A stretch of 64,000 bases of DNA, taken from Morella rubra (taxonomy: Eukaryota > Streptophyta > Magnoliopsida > Fagales > Myricaceae). The notes beneath the pieces are model-generated. The model saw nothing but the letters and a program-made list of their open reading frames with translations. It did not search any database and was not told the origin of the DNA. Both the position numbers and the translations under genes were made by a program. The stretch's first letter is position 1, and each line of letters starts with the position of its first letter. The DNA lies in the NCBI GenBank assembly GCA_003952965.2, contig CM025855.1:17922417-17986416 (forward strand), given 5' to 3'. This document shows positions 35,846 through 47,001 of this stretch, piece by piece.

Positions 35846-36471
35846 CCAACGTACAAGTTAAGTATGCATGTCTCATATCAACGCCCATACATCTCATTTA
35901 TGATATGCAACACCTTAACTCATTTCATCATCACAACATTATAAAACAGTTCTCAAAGGAAAATGTTGTGAAGGCAAAAAACAACACTTTGATTTATTGG
36001 TTAAAAACCACTTAATCACATGTAGAAAATACCAATTTTGATAGAAAAAGCAGGGAAATCAGAAGGAAAAGAAATATGTTCAAGCTTTGAAAAACAACTT
36101 TTGGAAGAAATTTTGAAAAGAAACGGATCAAAGTTGAAAAACAACTTGAAAATGATACTTTTTCGAAAGGACGAGCTTGTTCTTTGTCAAGACACGAAGA
36201 ACATCAAGAACAATAGGAAGAATAGAAAAACACTAATAACATCAAGAGATGCTAGAATAATAAAGACAAAAGATTCACAATAATCATCTTGGAAACTTGA
36301 ATCGAAATGAAAGATAACCAACTAAACTTTACCTCTAAGCGTGCTTGATCTTTGCTAAACTTCTCTTAATCGATTCCTTCCTTCTTGCTTCTACTTCACT
36401 TCACTACTAATCTCAAGCTTTAACTCACAATTTAGGATGAGATGGTGTAAGTTTAAATGGCCGGCCACCCC

Positions 36472-36480
36472 TTATTTATA
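36472..36480 (-). promoter_or_regulatory. TATA box of the solo LTR
   Basis: Minus-strand TATAAATAA, equivalent to the box at 12993-13001, next to the conserved GGCCGGCC palindrome at about 36459. Confidence 0.65.
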
Positions 36481-37329
36481 GGCAAGCTTGATCTATCCCA
36501 TCGCAACACGTGTTTAGGCTAGTTCGGTGACTCAAAAGGCTACATCGACATGCGACGACCAGCAACTGAGCATGCCTATGGCCGAAATTCTCACTATAGC
36601 TTGGGTGAGTCGCCACCTAGGTCCACCGGTGGTCGACACCTCAAGCTACCTAGGTCCGTAGCCTTTTTGGTCTTGCTTTTTGCATCGACTTGTCATACTT
36701 CTAGCTTCTGATTTGTCGTGCTATCTAGCCCTCACATGTGTCACTCTCTAGGGCAGCCTGGTTTTCCATTCTTAATGGCTAACTTTTGCTAATCGTTTCA
36801 CTAATCTTTTGATAATCGCAAATCAACCAAATTGCTCCCGAGAAATCTACCTACTTGCCTTCGAAAAATAAAAAGTCTCCAAATTTGAACCACAAACTCG
36901 TGGATGAACTCCCAACATATTAAAAGAATAAAATCATGTGGTTCGGTTTTCGAGACAAAAAATGTCCTACTTGCTTAAAAAATTAAATGATCCAATATGA
37001 GCTCCTCAATATTCTGAACAACAACCTAGTTGCATGCGAATCCAAATCTCACTTAATCATGTCCTAATCAAGGTTTTGAGATAAAAACGACCTACTAGCT
37101 TAAAAAATTTAAATTGATCCAATGCGTACTCCTCAATTCTTGAACAATAACTAGTTGCATGTGAACTCCAATTCTCACTAAATTATGTCCTAAACAAGGT
37201 TTTCAAACTTAGTATCTCAAGTACTAAATACTCTCTCTTAGTCATTAAATATCCCCTAATCTCACTGCAATCACAAACAAGAGAGCATAAACAATATGCA
37301 TGTGATGTTTGAGAGCTCAGGGTATGACA

Positions 37330-38205
37330 ATAGATATGTGCGATGATGATGTTATTATCAATTTTCTTAATAAACAGTGTATGATCAGCACCTCCTTTTG
37401 TGAAACCTTTTTCCAGCAAATAAGAAGTCAGCCTATCATACCAAGCTCTAGGAGCTTGTTTTAGACCATAAAGTGCTTTTTTCAGTTTAAAACATGATTA
37501 GGAAACTTTGGGTTGTTCTACAAAAACTTCTTGTCATAAAATACATTTCAAAATGCACTCTTCACATCCATTTGGTGTAGTTTAAAACCCATGGAGAAAG
37601 ATATAGCTAATAGAATTCTAATGGACTCTAATCTAGCTACCGTTGCAAATGTTTCATCAAAATTAATGCCTTCGACTTGGGTGTAGCCTTGAGCTACAAA
37701 CCGAGCTTTTTTTTTTAACCACAAAACCATTATCATTTGATTTGTTCTTGTAGATTGATTTTGTACCAATAATGTTAGAATCAGTAGGTTTTGGAATTAA
37801 AAACCAAACCACTTCTCCAATAAACTGATTTAGCTTTTCATGCGTAGCGTTAATCAAGAATTCATCTTTTAGAGCTTCATCAACATTTTTTGGTTCGTAT
37901 AAAGAAACATAACATGAGTAAGAAATTTGGTTTAGAACTCTACCTTTTAGTCTCATACCCTCATTGATCTAACCAATGACATTTTGTTCGGGATGATTCT
38001 TCTTCACATATGAAGCAGGTTCATTGATATCATCAGAATCTAATGGTTTATTTTCTTCGGACTCTGTGTCAACTGGATCTCCTCTTTCTTCTGTGAGATC
38101 TGAGTGTTTAGTAACTTCAGACTCATCTTCAACCTAAATATCTAGTTTCTCAACAAAATTCTCAATATCCTCCAGATTAGTAGAAGAATCCAAATCATCA
38201 CCTAT
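37330..38205 (-). pseudogene. Copia RT, N-terminal half
   Basis: Frames contain EPKNVDEALKDEFLINATHE, then [30 protein letters not shown] and [19 protein letters not shown]: the classical Copia RT order (EA..D..W, RLVAQGY.Q.EGID..ET, Q.DVK.AFL). A stretch near 38000-38200 is the acidic linker to integrase. The frame runs directly into the solo LTR at 37329; the catalytic YVDD lies on the far side at about 33050-33075. Confidence 0.9.
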
Positions 38206-38577
38206 TTAAACATTGATAGGCTCCATAACAACGAAGGTATGTAAGTTATATACTCGGTAAGCTCTACTTGATGATGAATATCCTAAAAATATCCCTTCAT
38301 CACTTCTAGAATTAAGTTTACCCAAATTTTCTCTATCACGTAAGATGTAGCATTTACTTTGAAATACTCTAAAATACTTCACGGTAGGCCTTTTTCCTCT
38401 CCATAACTCATAAGGAGTTTTCTTTCTTTTTGGAAAAAGGTATACACGATTAATAATATAACATGTTGTATATCCCTTCACCCCAAAAGCTTTTAGCAAT
38501 ACCTTTACCATGTAGCATTACTTAAGCCATTCCTTGGACAACCCTATTCTTCCTCTCAACAACTCCATTCTGTCGAG
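38206..38577 (-). pseudogene. Copia integrase, C-terminal part
   Basis: Minus-strand text NGVVERKNRVVQ near 38560 is the end of the integrase core (with the catalytic Glu). It is followed by KKTPYELWRGKRPTVKYFRV and SRSDEGIFLGYSSSSRAYRV, both hallmark Copia segments. A stop lies near 38520. Confidence 0.9.
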
Positions 38578-38582
38578 GTGTT

Positions 38583-40182
38583 TTTGATCAATTTATGGTA
38601 ATACTTCCAAGTGTAGAAGCTATCAAAGTAATATAGGGACGAGTCCCATGATCGAATTCACAGGGACAATGGAATTAATGCAAGCATTGGATATCATTAT
38701 GTAATAAAAGAAGTTATTACTATGGAAAATAGAAAAGTTTTTGTAGACTTTTTGCATGCTCAAAGATGGATTTACAATAATATTGAATCAATAATGTGCT
38801 GTCTATTTGCAAATAAAGAGGAAAATTCTGAGTTGGCATTTCTTTTGAGGTTTATGTTTCATGATTGAATGAGAAACTAAGAAAATAGAAGAACAATGAA
38901 CTTAGAAATGGACATATGCCAGCTATTCTAAAAGTAATGTGCAAAGAATGAACTAATATTCTAAGAAACAATAAATCAAACACCTAAGCTTCAAGTTTTA
39001 CCCATTCACAGATTGTTGTTGAATAACACTCAATTTTCTCTTTCTACAACCACTTACTCATTCATAAAGATCAATATTGGAAAATATAGCAATTTATCCA
39101 CAAAGTCAATTGTAACCAAAATTCTTTACTAAATTGCATAGCAAATTTAGATATCGAAAGAAAGATAATAGAGTCTTATATCAAATTCAATCATCAATTG
39201 TGCCTCATCGTGAACAACAGATCAAGATTAAGCATAAAGAACTCCAATCCCTTCTAAAGTTAAATTGCAATACAAATCAGTAGATGTAGGAAATGAAAAT
39301 CAAAAGGAAATTGGGATATCCAACTCAATCTGATTCTAGGCTACTCCTTGAAACTTAGGCTTAGAAATTTAGCCCAACATATCTAAATCAAACTCTGTTA
39401 AAAAAAATTTAGAATTAAAGAGTTGCATTAAAGAAATTAAAGATTTGATTGGAGATCTCAAAATCTTCTACTGCTTTTACTCCCCTTGACCCCATAATTC
39501 TTTTTGTCCAATCCCATTGCCCTTTTGCCCAAGCCAAATGCCCTCTTCTCCAAGAGGACAGTCGGTTTCACAAAAAGGGAGAGATTTCCCCAAAGTCATG
39601 TGTTCCAGCCAAAGAGCAAAACCAATCTCCTTCCAAAAGTGAAAACAAAATGAAAATAAACAAAAAGGGGAGAACAAAATAAAAATGAAAATACAGCCCA
39701 CACTCCAGCGTGTTTCACCCAGAGATGATGTGAGCCTCTATTGAGTTTATTTGTTTCTCCACAATTCCAGATCTGCCCACTTGTTGCTTGAGATTCCCTT
39801 CCTTCCAGAATTCCCAATCTCTCATTTTTGTTGCCGCGCTTGGTCCTCTCGTGTAGCTCCTTTCATGCTTGCACCATGCAGATCATCTCTTCCAGCTTAG
39901 CTCAAGAATATCAAAATTTTGTTGGTGTCTTTTTGACTTCCAAAGATGCCCTACAGCACATTAACACCTATGTCTATCATTTTAAAGGTAAAAATGGACC
40001 ATTTGAGTGTCATGTTGTTCTTGTTACAAACAACTGCAATTTAAATCTTTTTAAGTGTAAAATATCAGTTGTTATCAATTTAGCACAAATACTAAATCTG
40101 ATGCTTAATTACGCAGATTCATTTTCGGTTAAATAATTTTTTCACTTAAGCCACTTAATTATGCAGATTTAACAATTCATCA
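38583..40182. mobile_element. 1.6-kb insertion, TSD GTGTT, family not recognised
   Basis: GTGTT lies at 38578-38582 and 40183-40187. The insert starts TTTGATCAATTTATGG and ends AACAATTCATCA, splitting the integrase between the GIHQEFFA and RTPRQNGVVE parts. Near its start is AAAGTAATATAGGGACGAGT, then GATCGAATTCACAGGGACAA, like the head of the insertion at 34100. No convincing ORF: the frames at 39449-39682 and 39828-40136 have no known motif. A solo LTR is the best guess. Confidence 0.75.
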
Positions 40183-40187
40183 GTGTT

Positions 40188-40470
40188 ATTCGTGCAAAAA
40201 ATTCTTGATGTATCCCTTCATCAAGACAATAAGCTTGAAAGCTAGAGTTGTCAAATTCCTTCCCATGGTCACTTATGATTCTTGAGATTTTGCAGCCTTG
40301 TTCATTTGCAGTTGATTATTCATGCTTTTAAACTTCTCAAAAGCTTCAGACTTCTCCCTCAAAAGTACAATCCCAGTGAACCTGGAAAAATCATCTACAA
40401 CAACAAATATGTAGTTTTTGGCACCAAGACTTTCAGTCCTTGTTGGCCCCACTAAATCCATATGTTACAG
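40188..40470 (-). pseudogene. Copia integrase, catalytic core start
   Basis: The frame has MDLVGPTRTESLGAKNYIFV followed by VVDDFSRFTGIVLLREKSEA, the start of the integrase core with its first catalytic Asp positions. It ends near EGIHQEFFA at the insertion at 40182. One stop lies near 40273. Confidence 0.9.
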
Positions 40471-40863
40471 TTATATATATTTAGTAGTAAGAACATCAAT
40501 GGTATTTTTATGATATGATATAATTTGTTTACCAAGTTGACAAGGTCCACATACTTTGTCAACAACCTTCTCTAGTTTAGGAATACCATCAACTAGATTA
40601 AGAATATTAGCTATGTCACTATGATTTTTGTGACCCAGCCTTTGGTGCCAAAGATGAGATAAATCAACATTAGCTCTATTACAAGTTAAGTTGTCATCTG
40701 GGATTAAACCATAGCAATTATCAGATGTGTGTGTGCCACTAAAAACAAATTTTCCTTTTGAGTTAATCATAGAACATTTGTTTTTAGTAAACTGAACATT
40801 AAACCCGAAATCAAAGATCTGACTAATACTTAGGAGATTAGATTTTAATCCTTGCATATACAA
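40471..40863 (-). pseudogene. Copia GAG-pre-integrase zinc-finger region
   Basis: 130-residue frame with LSHLWHQRLGHKNHSDIANI and then VCGPCQLGKQ: the HHCC zinc finger that precedes the integrase core (H-x-R-x-GH ... C-x2-C). SNLLSISQIFDFGFNVQFTK at the start is the standard segment after the protease. This is among the better preserved parts of the element. Confidence 0.9.
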
Positions 40864-40899
40864 TACATCATCAAAACTTAAACAACCAGGAAGAGTTAT

Positions 40900-41264
40900 A
40901 GATCTTTTACCAAGAATATCAGATTTACTTCCATCACCGAAAGTTACAACTCTCCTTTGATGTCTTTGAGAGTTGTAATCAAACTTTTATCTCTACACAT
41001 AAGTTTGGAGCAACTGCTGTCAAGGTTCCAAATGATAGTGCTCTTTGACTTCAAGGAAATATGTGCTGTTAAATAGGAGTTAGTCTTTTTCTTTCTCCAC
41101 TTCAGCTTTTGGTTATCCAAAGTATTTAACTTCCAATTAATAAGCTGAATTTTTTGAGATAGAATACTCACTTGCATCAACAATTTACTAAGTTCAGATT
41201 TTGAAAAATCATTTATGAATGTAGAAACACGTCTATTTCTATTTCTCACAAGATAAAAACACAT
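40900..41264 (-). pseudogene. Copia aspartic protease
   Basis: Contains IIWNLDSSCSKLMCRDKSLI, the Copia protease active site (usual W-x-LDSGCS-x-HM-G). Here the Gly of DSG is Ser and HMTG reads LMCR, changes expected to inactivate it. Downstream text near 40900-40940 keeps VTFGDGSKSD and an LGKRSI variant of LGKG. Confidence 0.85.
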
Positions 41265-41269
41265 AGATT

Positions 41270-42700
41270 TAGTATGACTAACGTTACCACAGTGATAACA
41301 AGTGGGTATGAATCTGGAAAACTAAGAATTAATCGAAATAGGAGGTTTATAAGCAATTACCTGATATACCTTATTCAAACCTGCGGGTATAGTAGGATTC
41401 TTTTGAATGTCTTATACAAAAACAACTTTCTTAGAAGATGTAGGGGCTAATAAGTTGTTTTATTAACACCAATCCACTTTTATCACCATCCGAATGTCCA
41501 ATCCACTTTCCACTTGAGAAATTCTTCAGCTGTACATTAGCTTGGTCCAACTCCTTTGTTAATTTCACGACACAATCTTCAAGAGAAGTATTCATCACCA
41601 TAAGCTCTTGAACCATATTGTTTTTTTCTAATAATTTTCCAGCTAACTGAAGTTGTGAAAGCAACTAGGTTTACCTTATGATTATTAGAGTCTTCATGGT
41701 CTAAGGAGGTTGACTCTGAATCAGAATCTAAGAATGATGTCGTCATAGCATTTTTTCCTTTCGATTTCAAAAAACTAGGACATTCAGCTCTAAAGTGCCC
41801 AAATCGTTTGCACCCGTGAAATTGTAATCCTTGCTCCGGCTTCTTTTTAAACTCTCTTTTCTCTGGTTTTTCCTTCTGGTCATCATTCTTCCAGTTTGTT
41901 TTACCAAAGGGTTTAGTGTTTGATTTCTAGTTTTTCTAGTTTTTACTCTTCTTAAACTGAAATGCTTTTTTGAACTTTTTGATGAACAACGTGACGTCAT
42001 CTTCATCAAACAACTCATCGTCTGAATCTGAATCTGAATCCATTACCTTCAGTGCAATGGATTTTGCTTTTCTAGTTGTCGAAAACATTAGTTCATACGT
42101 TTGAAGAGAACCAACCAACTCATCCAGCTTTATAAAATCTAAATCTTTATTTTCTTCGATAGCAGTCACCTTGGGTCAAAATCTTTCAGGTAATTATCTT
42201 AGAATCTTTTGGACCACTTTCGAATTAGCGATTTTCTCACCCAAACTAAAGCTTGAATTAATAAGCTTGTGAGTTGCCTATAAAAATTATCAATGCACTC
42301 ATCTTTCTTCATTCTCAGTTCTTCAGACCTTTAAATATTCATTTGCAACATAGAGTCTCTAATAGCCTTTGTTCATTCATGAGTCAATTGCAAAGTATTG
42401 CAAGCCTCTTTCGAAAATTCGCAATTTGAAATTTTCCTGAACTCTTTGGGTGAAACGCTCATAAAGATTGCATTATTCCCTTTGGTATTCCAACTAGCTG
42501 TCTCCATTTTTGTAGTCAACCATTGACTAGGTTCTTATCAATGACTTCCTCATTAACAGTAATAGTTGGCCTACTCCAACCATTAACAACTTATGTCCAA
42601 ACTCTTTCATCTATTGACTCGAGGAATGCCTGCATCCTTAGTTTCCAATACACATAATTTGATCCAAACACACTCATACGCTGTTGAGAAGCTAGAACCC
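41270..42700 (-). pseudogene. Copia gag (SIRE-like)
   Basis: From the start: YWKLRMQAFLESIDERVW-like text (near 42640, in a shifted frame), METASWNTKGNNAIFMSVSP near 42490, and ENKDLDFIKLDELVGSLQTY at 42169 onward. A zinc knuckle near 41800 reads HGCKRFGHFRAECP with the first Cys replaced by Phe. The acidic Ser/Asp stretches (DSDSDSDDELFDEDD) are usual for this gag class. Multiple stops are present. Downstream frames (41431-41664) look like a coiled-coil (LEKNNMVQELMVMNTSLEDC). Confidence 0.85.
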
Positions 42701-42782
42701 TGCAGTGCTTCAGTACTTGATTGTCTAGGAATAAGACACAAATACAACAATGAAGTTATATACCAACTAAATACATTTACAG
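42690..42782 (-). mobile_element. PBS region and 5' LTR remnant of the SIRE-like Copia element
   Basis: Minus-strand text around 42690-42720 resembles a degraded TGGTATCAGAGCTGCAGGG (initiator-methionine PBS plus leader). The next 50 bp match the LTR start at 25925-25972, both containing ATGAAGTTATAT and CTAACTAAATACAT-like text. Most of this LTR has been deleted. Confidence 0.55.
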
Positions 42783-43027
42783 TTGTCATTTAAGGGAGAA
42801 ATTGATGTAGATACATTTGGTAGGTACAGTCGTGATCGTCATCATTTACCACATTCTCGACTCCCTTCTTGCAACAAAAAGTAATGTCAAATTCTTGGAG
42901 GAAAAGAAATAACGAATCAGCCTGGGGTATGCATCCTTCTTTGCCAATAAGCACTTAAATGCAGATTGGTAAGTAAAACTAGTAATACGAGACACAATAA
43001 TATAAGAGAAAAATTTATCTAAAGGAA
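42783..43027. other. No gene recognised
   Basis: Two short minus-strand frames (for example 42846-43094) show no known domain. Confidence 0.5.
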
Positions 43028-43055
43028 CACTACAAGAAAATTCACTTTTGGTCTC
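43028..43055 (+). repeat. CACTA terminal inverted repeat
   Basis: CACTACAAGAAAATTCACTT is a textbook plant CACTA terminus. The following 100 bp contain TTTTGGTCTC, TTTGTCACC and TTTGTCAAGG-type words expected in a subterminal region. A 3-bp TSD cannot be tested because the opposite end was not found. Confidence 0.85.
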
Positions 43056-43816
43056 AAAAAAATTTGTCATCCAAAGTGGTAATTTTGTCACCAAATATTT
43101 TGGGTGTCAAATTCATTTTCTCGCCCGATTTGTCAAGGTAAGTTCATTAGCAAAGATTTTAGGTGACTATTTACGTGTGTCCTCATGCAAAACTGTCCGA
43201 ATGGAAAAGTAAAAAGTTTGGACGGTTTTGTACTTGCTTGTCGAACATCAATTCTGTCACGACATAGTGGTTTCTTTCCTTTCGGATGAAGCATGAGAAC
43301 ATTTTGTACAAGATGAAGAATCTATTTTTCGTCATTGAATATATGTGCACATGGAGGAAAACATGTTCGAATGTATTTTCATTTTCTGACAAATTATAAT
43401 TCTGTCATCGAATATACTGTGCGCACTACAATATATTACATGTAGATGCTCAATAAATTATCTGTGGGAGCAAAGGAAATTTTGACGAATCAATATATGT
43501 CACCAATTAATCCATTATCTTGATGTTATCTTTTCTGCGAACCTAATTTAAAATACAACTATGTAAATAGAAGAAAATCGTGCGCACATTGTTTCACATA
43601 TACCCGTGCTTATAGTTGTGCTTCCTTGCATTCTATAACCGAATTACCCGACACTGCTACTCTACCAGGAGTACTTCTAGCCCAAACCGTTGTGGTAGAT
43701 AAATTGCACCGAAGACGTATTCCTCTAGCTAGTATGAGATCGTCCTGTGACCAAATTAATCAATATTAGTGGAAAAAAAATTCATACATTGAGTAAACTG
43801 AAATGATAAATTCACT
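43056..43816. other. CACTA 3' noncoding region
   Basis: No ORF recognised between the TIR and the transposase stop. TGTCATCGAATAT-like and TTTTGTCAC-like words recur and could be subterminal repeats. Confidence 0.5.
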
Positions 43817-44235
43817 TTAGTCCTTTGAGTCGTGTTCTTCAGAATTGCTACAATCATCAATAAATGAGTCTAATGTATCATCGCTATTATCTATGTCATG
43901 CAGTTGTGTACTACTCTCATCCCAACTTCATATCATTGATAAAAAAAAACACTTGATTCCCCTTAGACATTAGCACGAACGGATCGTCTTTGTATCACTC
44001 TTTGGATGTGTTACTAAGAAACTGACAACATTTATCAAGACCTAAGTTTTGGATACTCAAGTCCAACTAGTGCGATTTGAATAAATAAAATAAATTCTAG
44101 CCTAAGTAACGCAATGCATAAATCTCAACAAGTTGGGCAAAAAGGTTAATGACTTTCTCGGTGTGGTCCTCAGGAACAACCATGCCACTATTCTAAGTAC
44201 TATGAAATTGTTCACGGAGGACCGTGTGAAACCTA
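43817..44235 (-). pseudogene. CACTA TNP2-type transposase, C-terminal fragment
   Basis: Minus-strand frames contain VRFHTV and NSGMVVPEDH near 44180-44220, YKDDPFVLMSKGNQVFF near 43960, and an acidic tail (HDIDNSDDTLDSFIDDCSNS) ending in a stop at 43817-43819. These are in the right order for the end of a TNP2 protein, and the TIR at 43028 follows on the correct side. Stops and frameshifts interrupt it. The 5' part is missing because the Tekay-type element begins at 44236. This element is distinct from the one at 2758. Confidence 0.85.
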
Positions 44236-44748
44236 ACTCCATATTAGCTTACACCATTACATCCAAAATTTGTGAGTTAAGCTTGAGATGAAGAGTGAAG
44301 TGAAGTACGAAGGAAGAGGAAGAAAAAGATTAGTGAAGATTAATGAAGCTCCAGCTTAATTAGAGGTAAAGTTTAGTTGGTTATCTTTGATTTTGATTCA
44401 AAAGTTTTCAAGATGATTTTGTGAATCTCTTGTGTTTTTCAACTATTCTGACATCTATTGATGTTGTTAACATTTTTCATATTCCTATCGTTGATCGTGT
44501 TCTTCATGTCCTTGACAAAGAATATGCTTGTCTTTTTGAAATAGTATCATTTTTAAAGTTTGATTCCTTTTCAAGTTGTTTTTCTTTTCAAAAAATTTCC
44601 CAAAAGATCTTTTTCAAACCTTGAACATATTCTTTTGCTTAGTATCCTTTTGCTTTAGTGATCCTCCTATTGGCCGTAACCTCAGTTTAATAGTAGCATC
44701 CATTACTATAAAACAACGCTTGAGGTCTTAACGGTCCGGCCTATTACA
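44236..44748 (+). mobile_element. 5' LTR remnant of the Tekay-type element
   Basis: 44236-44635 aligns with 52482-52880 of the 3' LTR and 44640-44748 aligns with its last part (55220-55324), so the LTR lacks both its first part and a long internal segment. It ends ACGGTCCGGCCTATTACA. Confidence 0.85.
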
Positions 44749-44750
44749 AA

Positions 44751-44762
44751 TGGCATCAGAGC
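44751..44762 (+). other. Primer binding site of the Tekay-type element
   Basis: TGGCATCAGAGC, one mismatch from the initiator-methionine tRNA complement, two bases after the LTR end. Confidence 0.9.
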
Positions 44763-44932
44763 TGAGTTTTAGGAAAGCAAGGATAGTTAGGAAAACCTAA
44801 GGAAAATGAAAGTGTTAGGAAAAGCACCATCTCGTTAGTAGGCATAGTATGATCATATGAATAGTATGATATTGTATATTGTCTTTTGATGATTTTGAAG
44901 TCTATAACCTACCCTTGTATTTCTGGAGATAA

Positions 44933-45615
44933 ATGGCAGCTAGAAGGAATAGAGATAGAGGAGGGGAGAACATGCGTGAAGGAAGTTCGTTTGATAAATT
45001 TGCTATGCACCATCCCCCTAGTTATGAAGGAGGTATGAACCCTTAGTGGCTAAGAATTGGCCTTTGAATATAGAGAAGCTAATGCAGGTGTTAGAGTGTA
45101 CTGATGTTCAAATGATACGATTGCCACGTACCAACTAAAAGGAGAAGCCAAGAGGTGGGGACAAGCCAAGAAGGAACTCTTGGAGATTGAGTGGACTTGG
45201 GAGCAATTTAAGAAGGAATTTCTAGATTGATATTTTCCTAAGATGATCAGAGAAGCCAAAGCCCAGGAATTTACTACCTTAAGTCAGGGAACAAGCCAGT
45301 AGCTGAGTATGCTGCTAAGTTTATCGAATTATCTCGATTTGCTTTATATTTGATTCTTGATGAGGGTAAGAAATCTCGTAAGTTTGAGAGAGGTTTACAG
45401 TCTGTATTAAGGATAGAGTCTGTTGCCATAAGTTTGAGAATTTTCAGCAATTAGTTGATAATGCCTCGATTGTGGAATGTACTTTACAGAAGAGTGCTAT
45501 TATTAATGAGTAGAATAAGAAACGATCTTTCCAAGAGAATCAATCCCAAGGATAGTAATCAGGAAAGAGAGGAGGCAATTTTGGAAATAGAGGCAACAAC
45601 AAGGGGATAGAAGAA
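44933..45615 (+). pseudogene. Tekay-type gag, capsid region
   Basis: The likely start ATG at 44933 opens MAARRNRDRGGENMREG, then FAMHHPPSYEGGMNP. A frameshift at about 45042 follows. Later frames keep TYQLKGEAKRWGQAKKELLE, FKKEFLD and FPKMIREAKAQEF, then KFERGLQSVLR near 45390: the gag pattern of Tekay/Del elements. Several stops (near 45228, 45300, 45420) make it nonfunctional. Confidence 0.85.
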
Positions 45616-46497
45616 ATGGTCCTAGCTTGCAGGATAGTTTGTTTTACTTGTGGAAAGTTAGGTCATTTTGCTCGAAATTGTACAGCGAAACAAGGACTCC
45701 CTCAGAATGTACATAGTAATCAAGTTACTAACCTTGATATTAATCAAAGAGGAAACCCTGAGAATCAACAGAGAGGAACTGGACCTGCAAGAGTGTTTGC
45801 TTTGAATATGGAGGAAGCAAAGCAGGATGAGAATGTGGTGACAGGTATTTTTTTCCTTTCTTGTGGATTAGTAACTGTGTTGTTTGATACTAGTGCAACA
45901 GATTCTTTTATTTCACAAAGTTGCATAAATGGACTTGGATTTTTAATAGAACCCTTATTTGTTAGACTTGATGTGGTAACTCCTCTGGGGATAAATAGCA
46001 TGTGTACCAAGAAGGTCAAGAAGTTTCCAATGGAAATAGAAGGAAGGAGGTTGTCTATAGATTTGACAATCCTATATATGGGTAACTTTGATGTGATCCT
46101 CGACGTGGATTGGTTATCTGGTTATCATGTAATATTAGATTATCCTGCAATGGAAGTAAGTTTACTTGTGCTTGGACAAAAGAGAATTCAGTTCATAAAT
46201 GTCAAGAATGTGATTTCTAAAACTAGCAAGGAATTTCCTCAAGTACGATTAATATCTGCATTGAAAACTTGGAAAAATGTGGGTAATGAATCTTTGGCTT
46301 TTCTAGTTTCAATTGTTGGAATCAAGAAGGAAAAAAAGAAGTTAGAAACCATACTAGTGATCTGTGAGTATCAAGATGTCTTTCCAGAAGAACTACCCAG
46401 ATTACCACTGGTAAAAGAAATTGAATTTGAAATTTCATTAGTACCAGATACTGCACCTTTGTCAAAAGCTCCATATAGGATGGCCCAGCTGAACTAA
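45616..46497 (+). pseudogene. Tekay-type gag zinc knuckle, protease and start of RT
   Basis: The longest open frame in the window (293 codons). Residues 9-22 form a CCHC knuckle (CFTCGKLGHFARNC). Residue 91 begins DTSATDSFIS, the protease active site, with Ser instead of Gly in the D-T/S-G triad. DVILDVDWLSGYHVILDY is the conserved protease flank (usual GMDWL). EYQDVFPEELPRLP followed by SKAPYRMA marks the approach to RT. The ATG at 45616 is internal to gag, so the true polyprotein start was upstream. One missing base near 46486 shifts the frame before the RT core. Confidence 0.9.
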
Positions 46498-47001
46498 AGG
46501 AATTAAAGGAACAACTGCAAGATTTATTATAGAAAGGATATATTAGACCAAGTGTTTCACACTGGGGAGCTCTAGTGTTATTTGTCAAAAAGAAGGACAG
46601 TACTCTGAGAATGTGCATAGATTACCGAGAGCTGAACAAGGTTACTATTAGAAATAAGTATCCTCTACCTAGAATTGATGATTTTTTTGATCAGTTGAAT
46701 GGTGTTGAAATATTTTCTAAGATTGATCTTTGGTCAAGATATCATCAACTGAGAATCAAGAAGGAAGATATTCCAAATACAGCTTTTCGTGCCAGGTATT
46801 GCCATTAAGAATTTCTGGAAATGCCTTTTGGATTAACAAATGCTCCTACTGCATTTATGGATTGGATGCATAGCGTATTTAGAGATGTTCTGGATAATTT
46901 TGTGATACTATTCATTGATGATATATTGATATACTGTAAGAGTAAGGAAGAGCATGAGAATCATTTAAAGATTAGTTTTGCAAAGGTTAAGGGATGAACA
47001 C
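46486..47001 (+). pseudogene. Tekay-type reverse transcriptase, first part
   Basis: Carries [56 protein letters not shown] and the catalytic FIDDILIY (here F-I-D-D instead of Y/F-V/I-D-D). Stops lie near 46531 and 46807. The reading is cut at LRDEH by the antisense solo LTR starting at 47002. Confidence 0.92.

Larger units (their letters stand above)
33080..37329 (-). mobile_element. Solo LTR (Tekay-type family), TSD ATAGA, with a nested insertion
   Basis: Ends TGTAATAGCCTGAACCG and CAGGGTATGACA; ATAGA flanks it exactly (33075-33079 and 37330-37334). Removing the insertion at 34100-35845 leaves about 2.5 kb, the size of its relatives. It is closely similar to 11449-13888. The insertion point falls in the codons just before the RT catalytic YVDD of the host Copia element. 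Confidence 0.95.

Noticed and set aside
39449..40136. Two ORFs inside the 1.6-kb insertion
   Set aside because: No conserved domain, and the composition is like the surrounding noncoding insertion.
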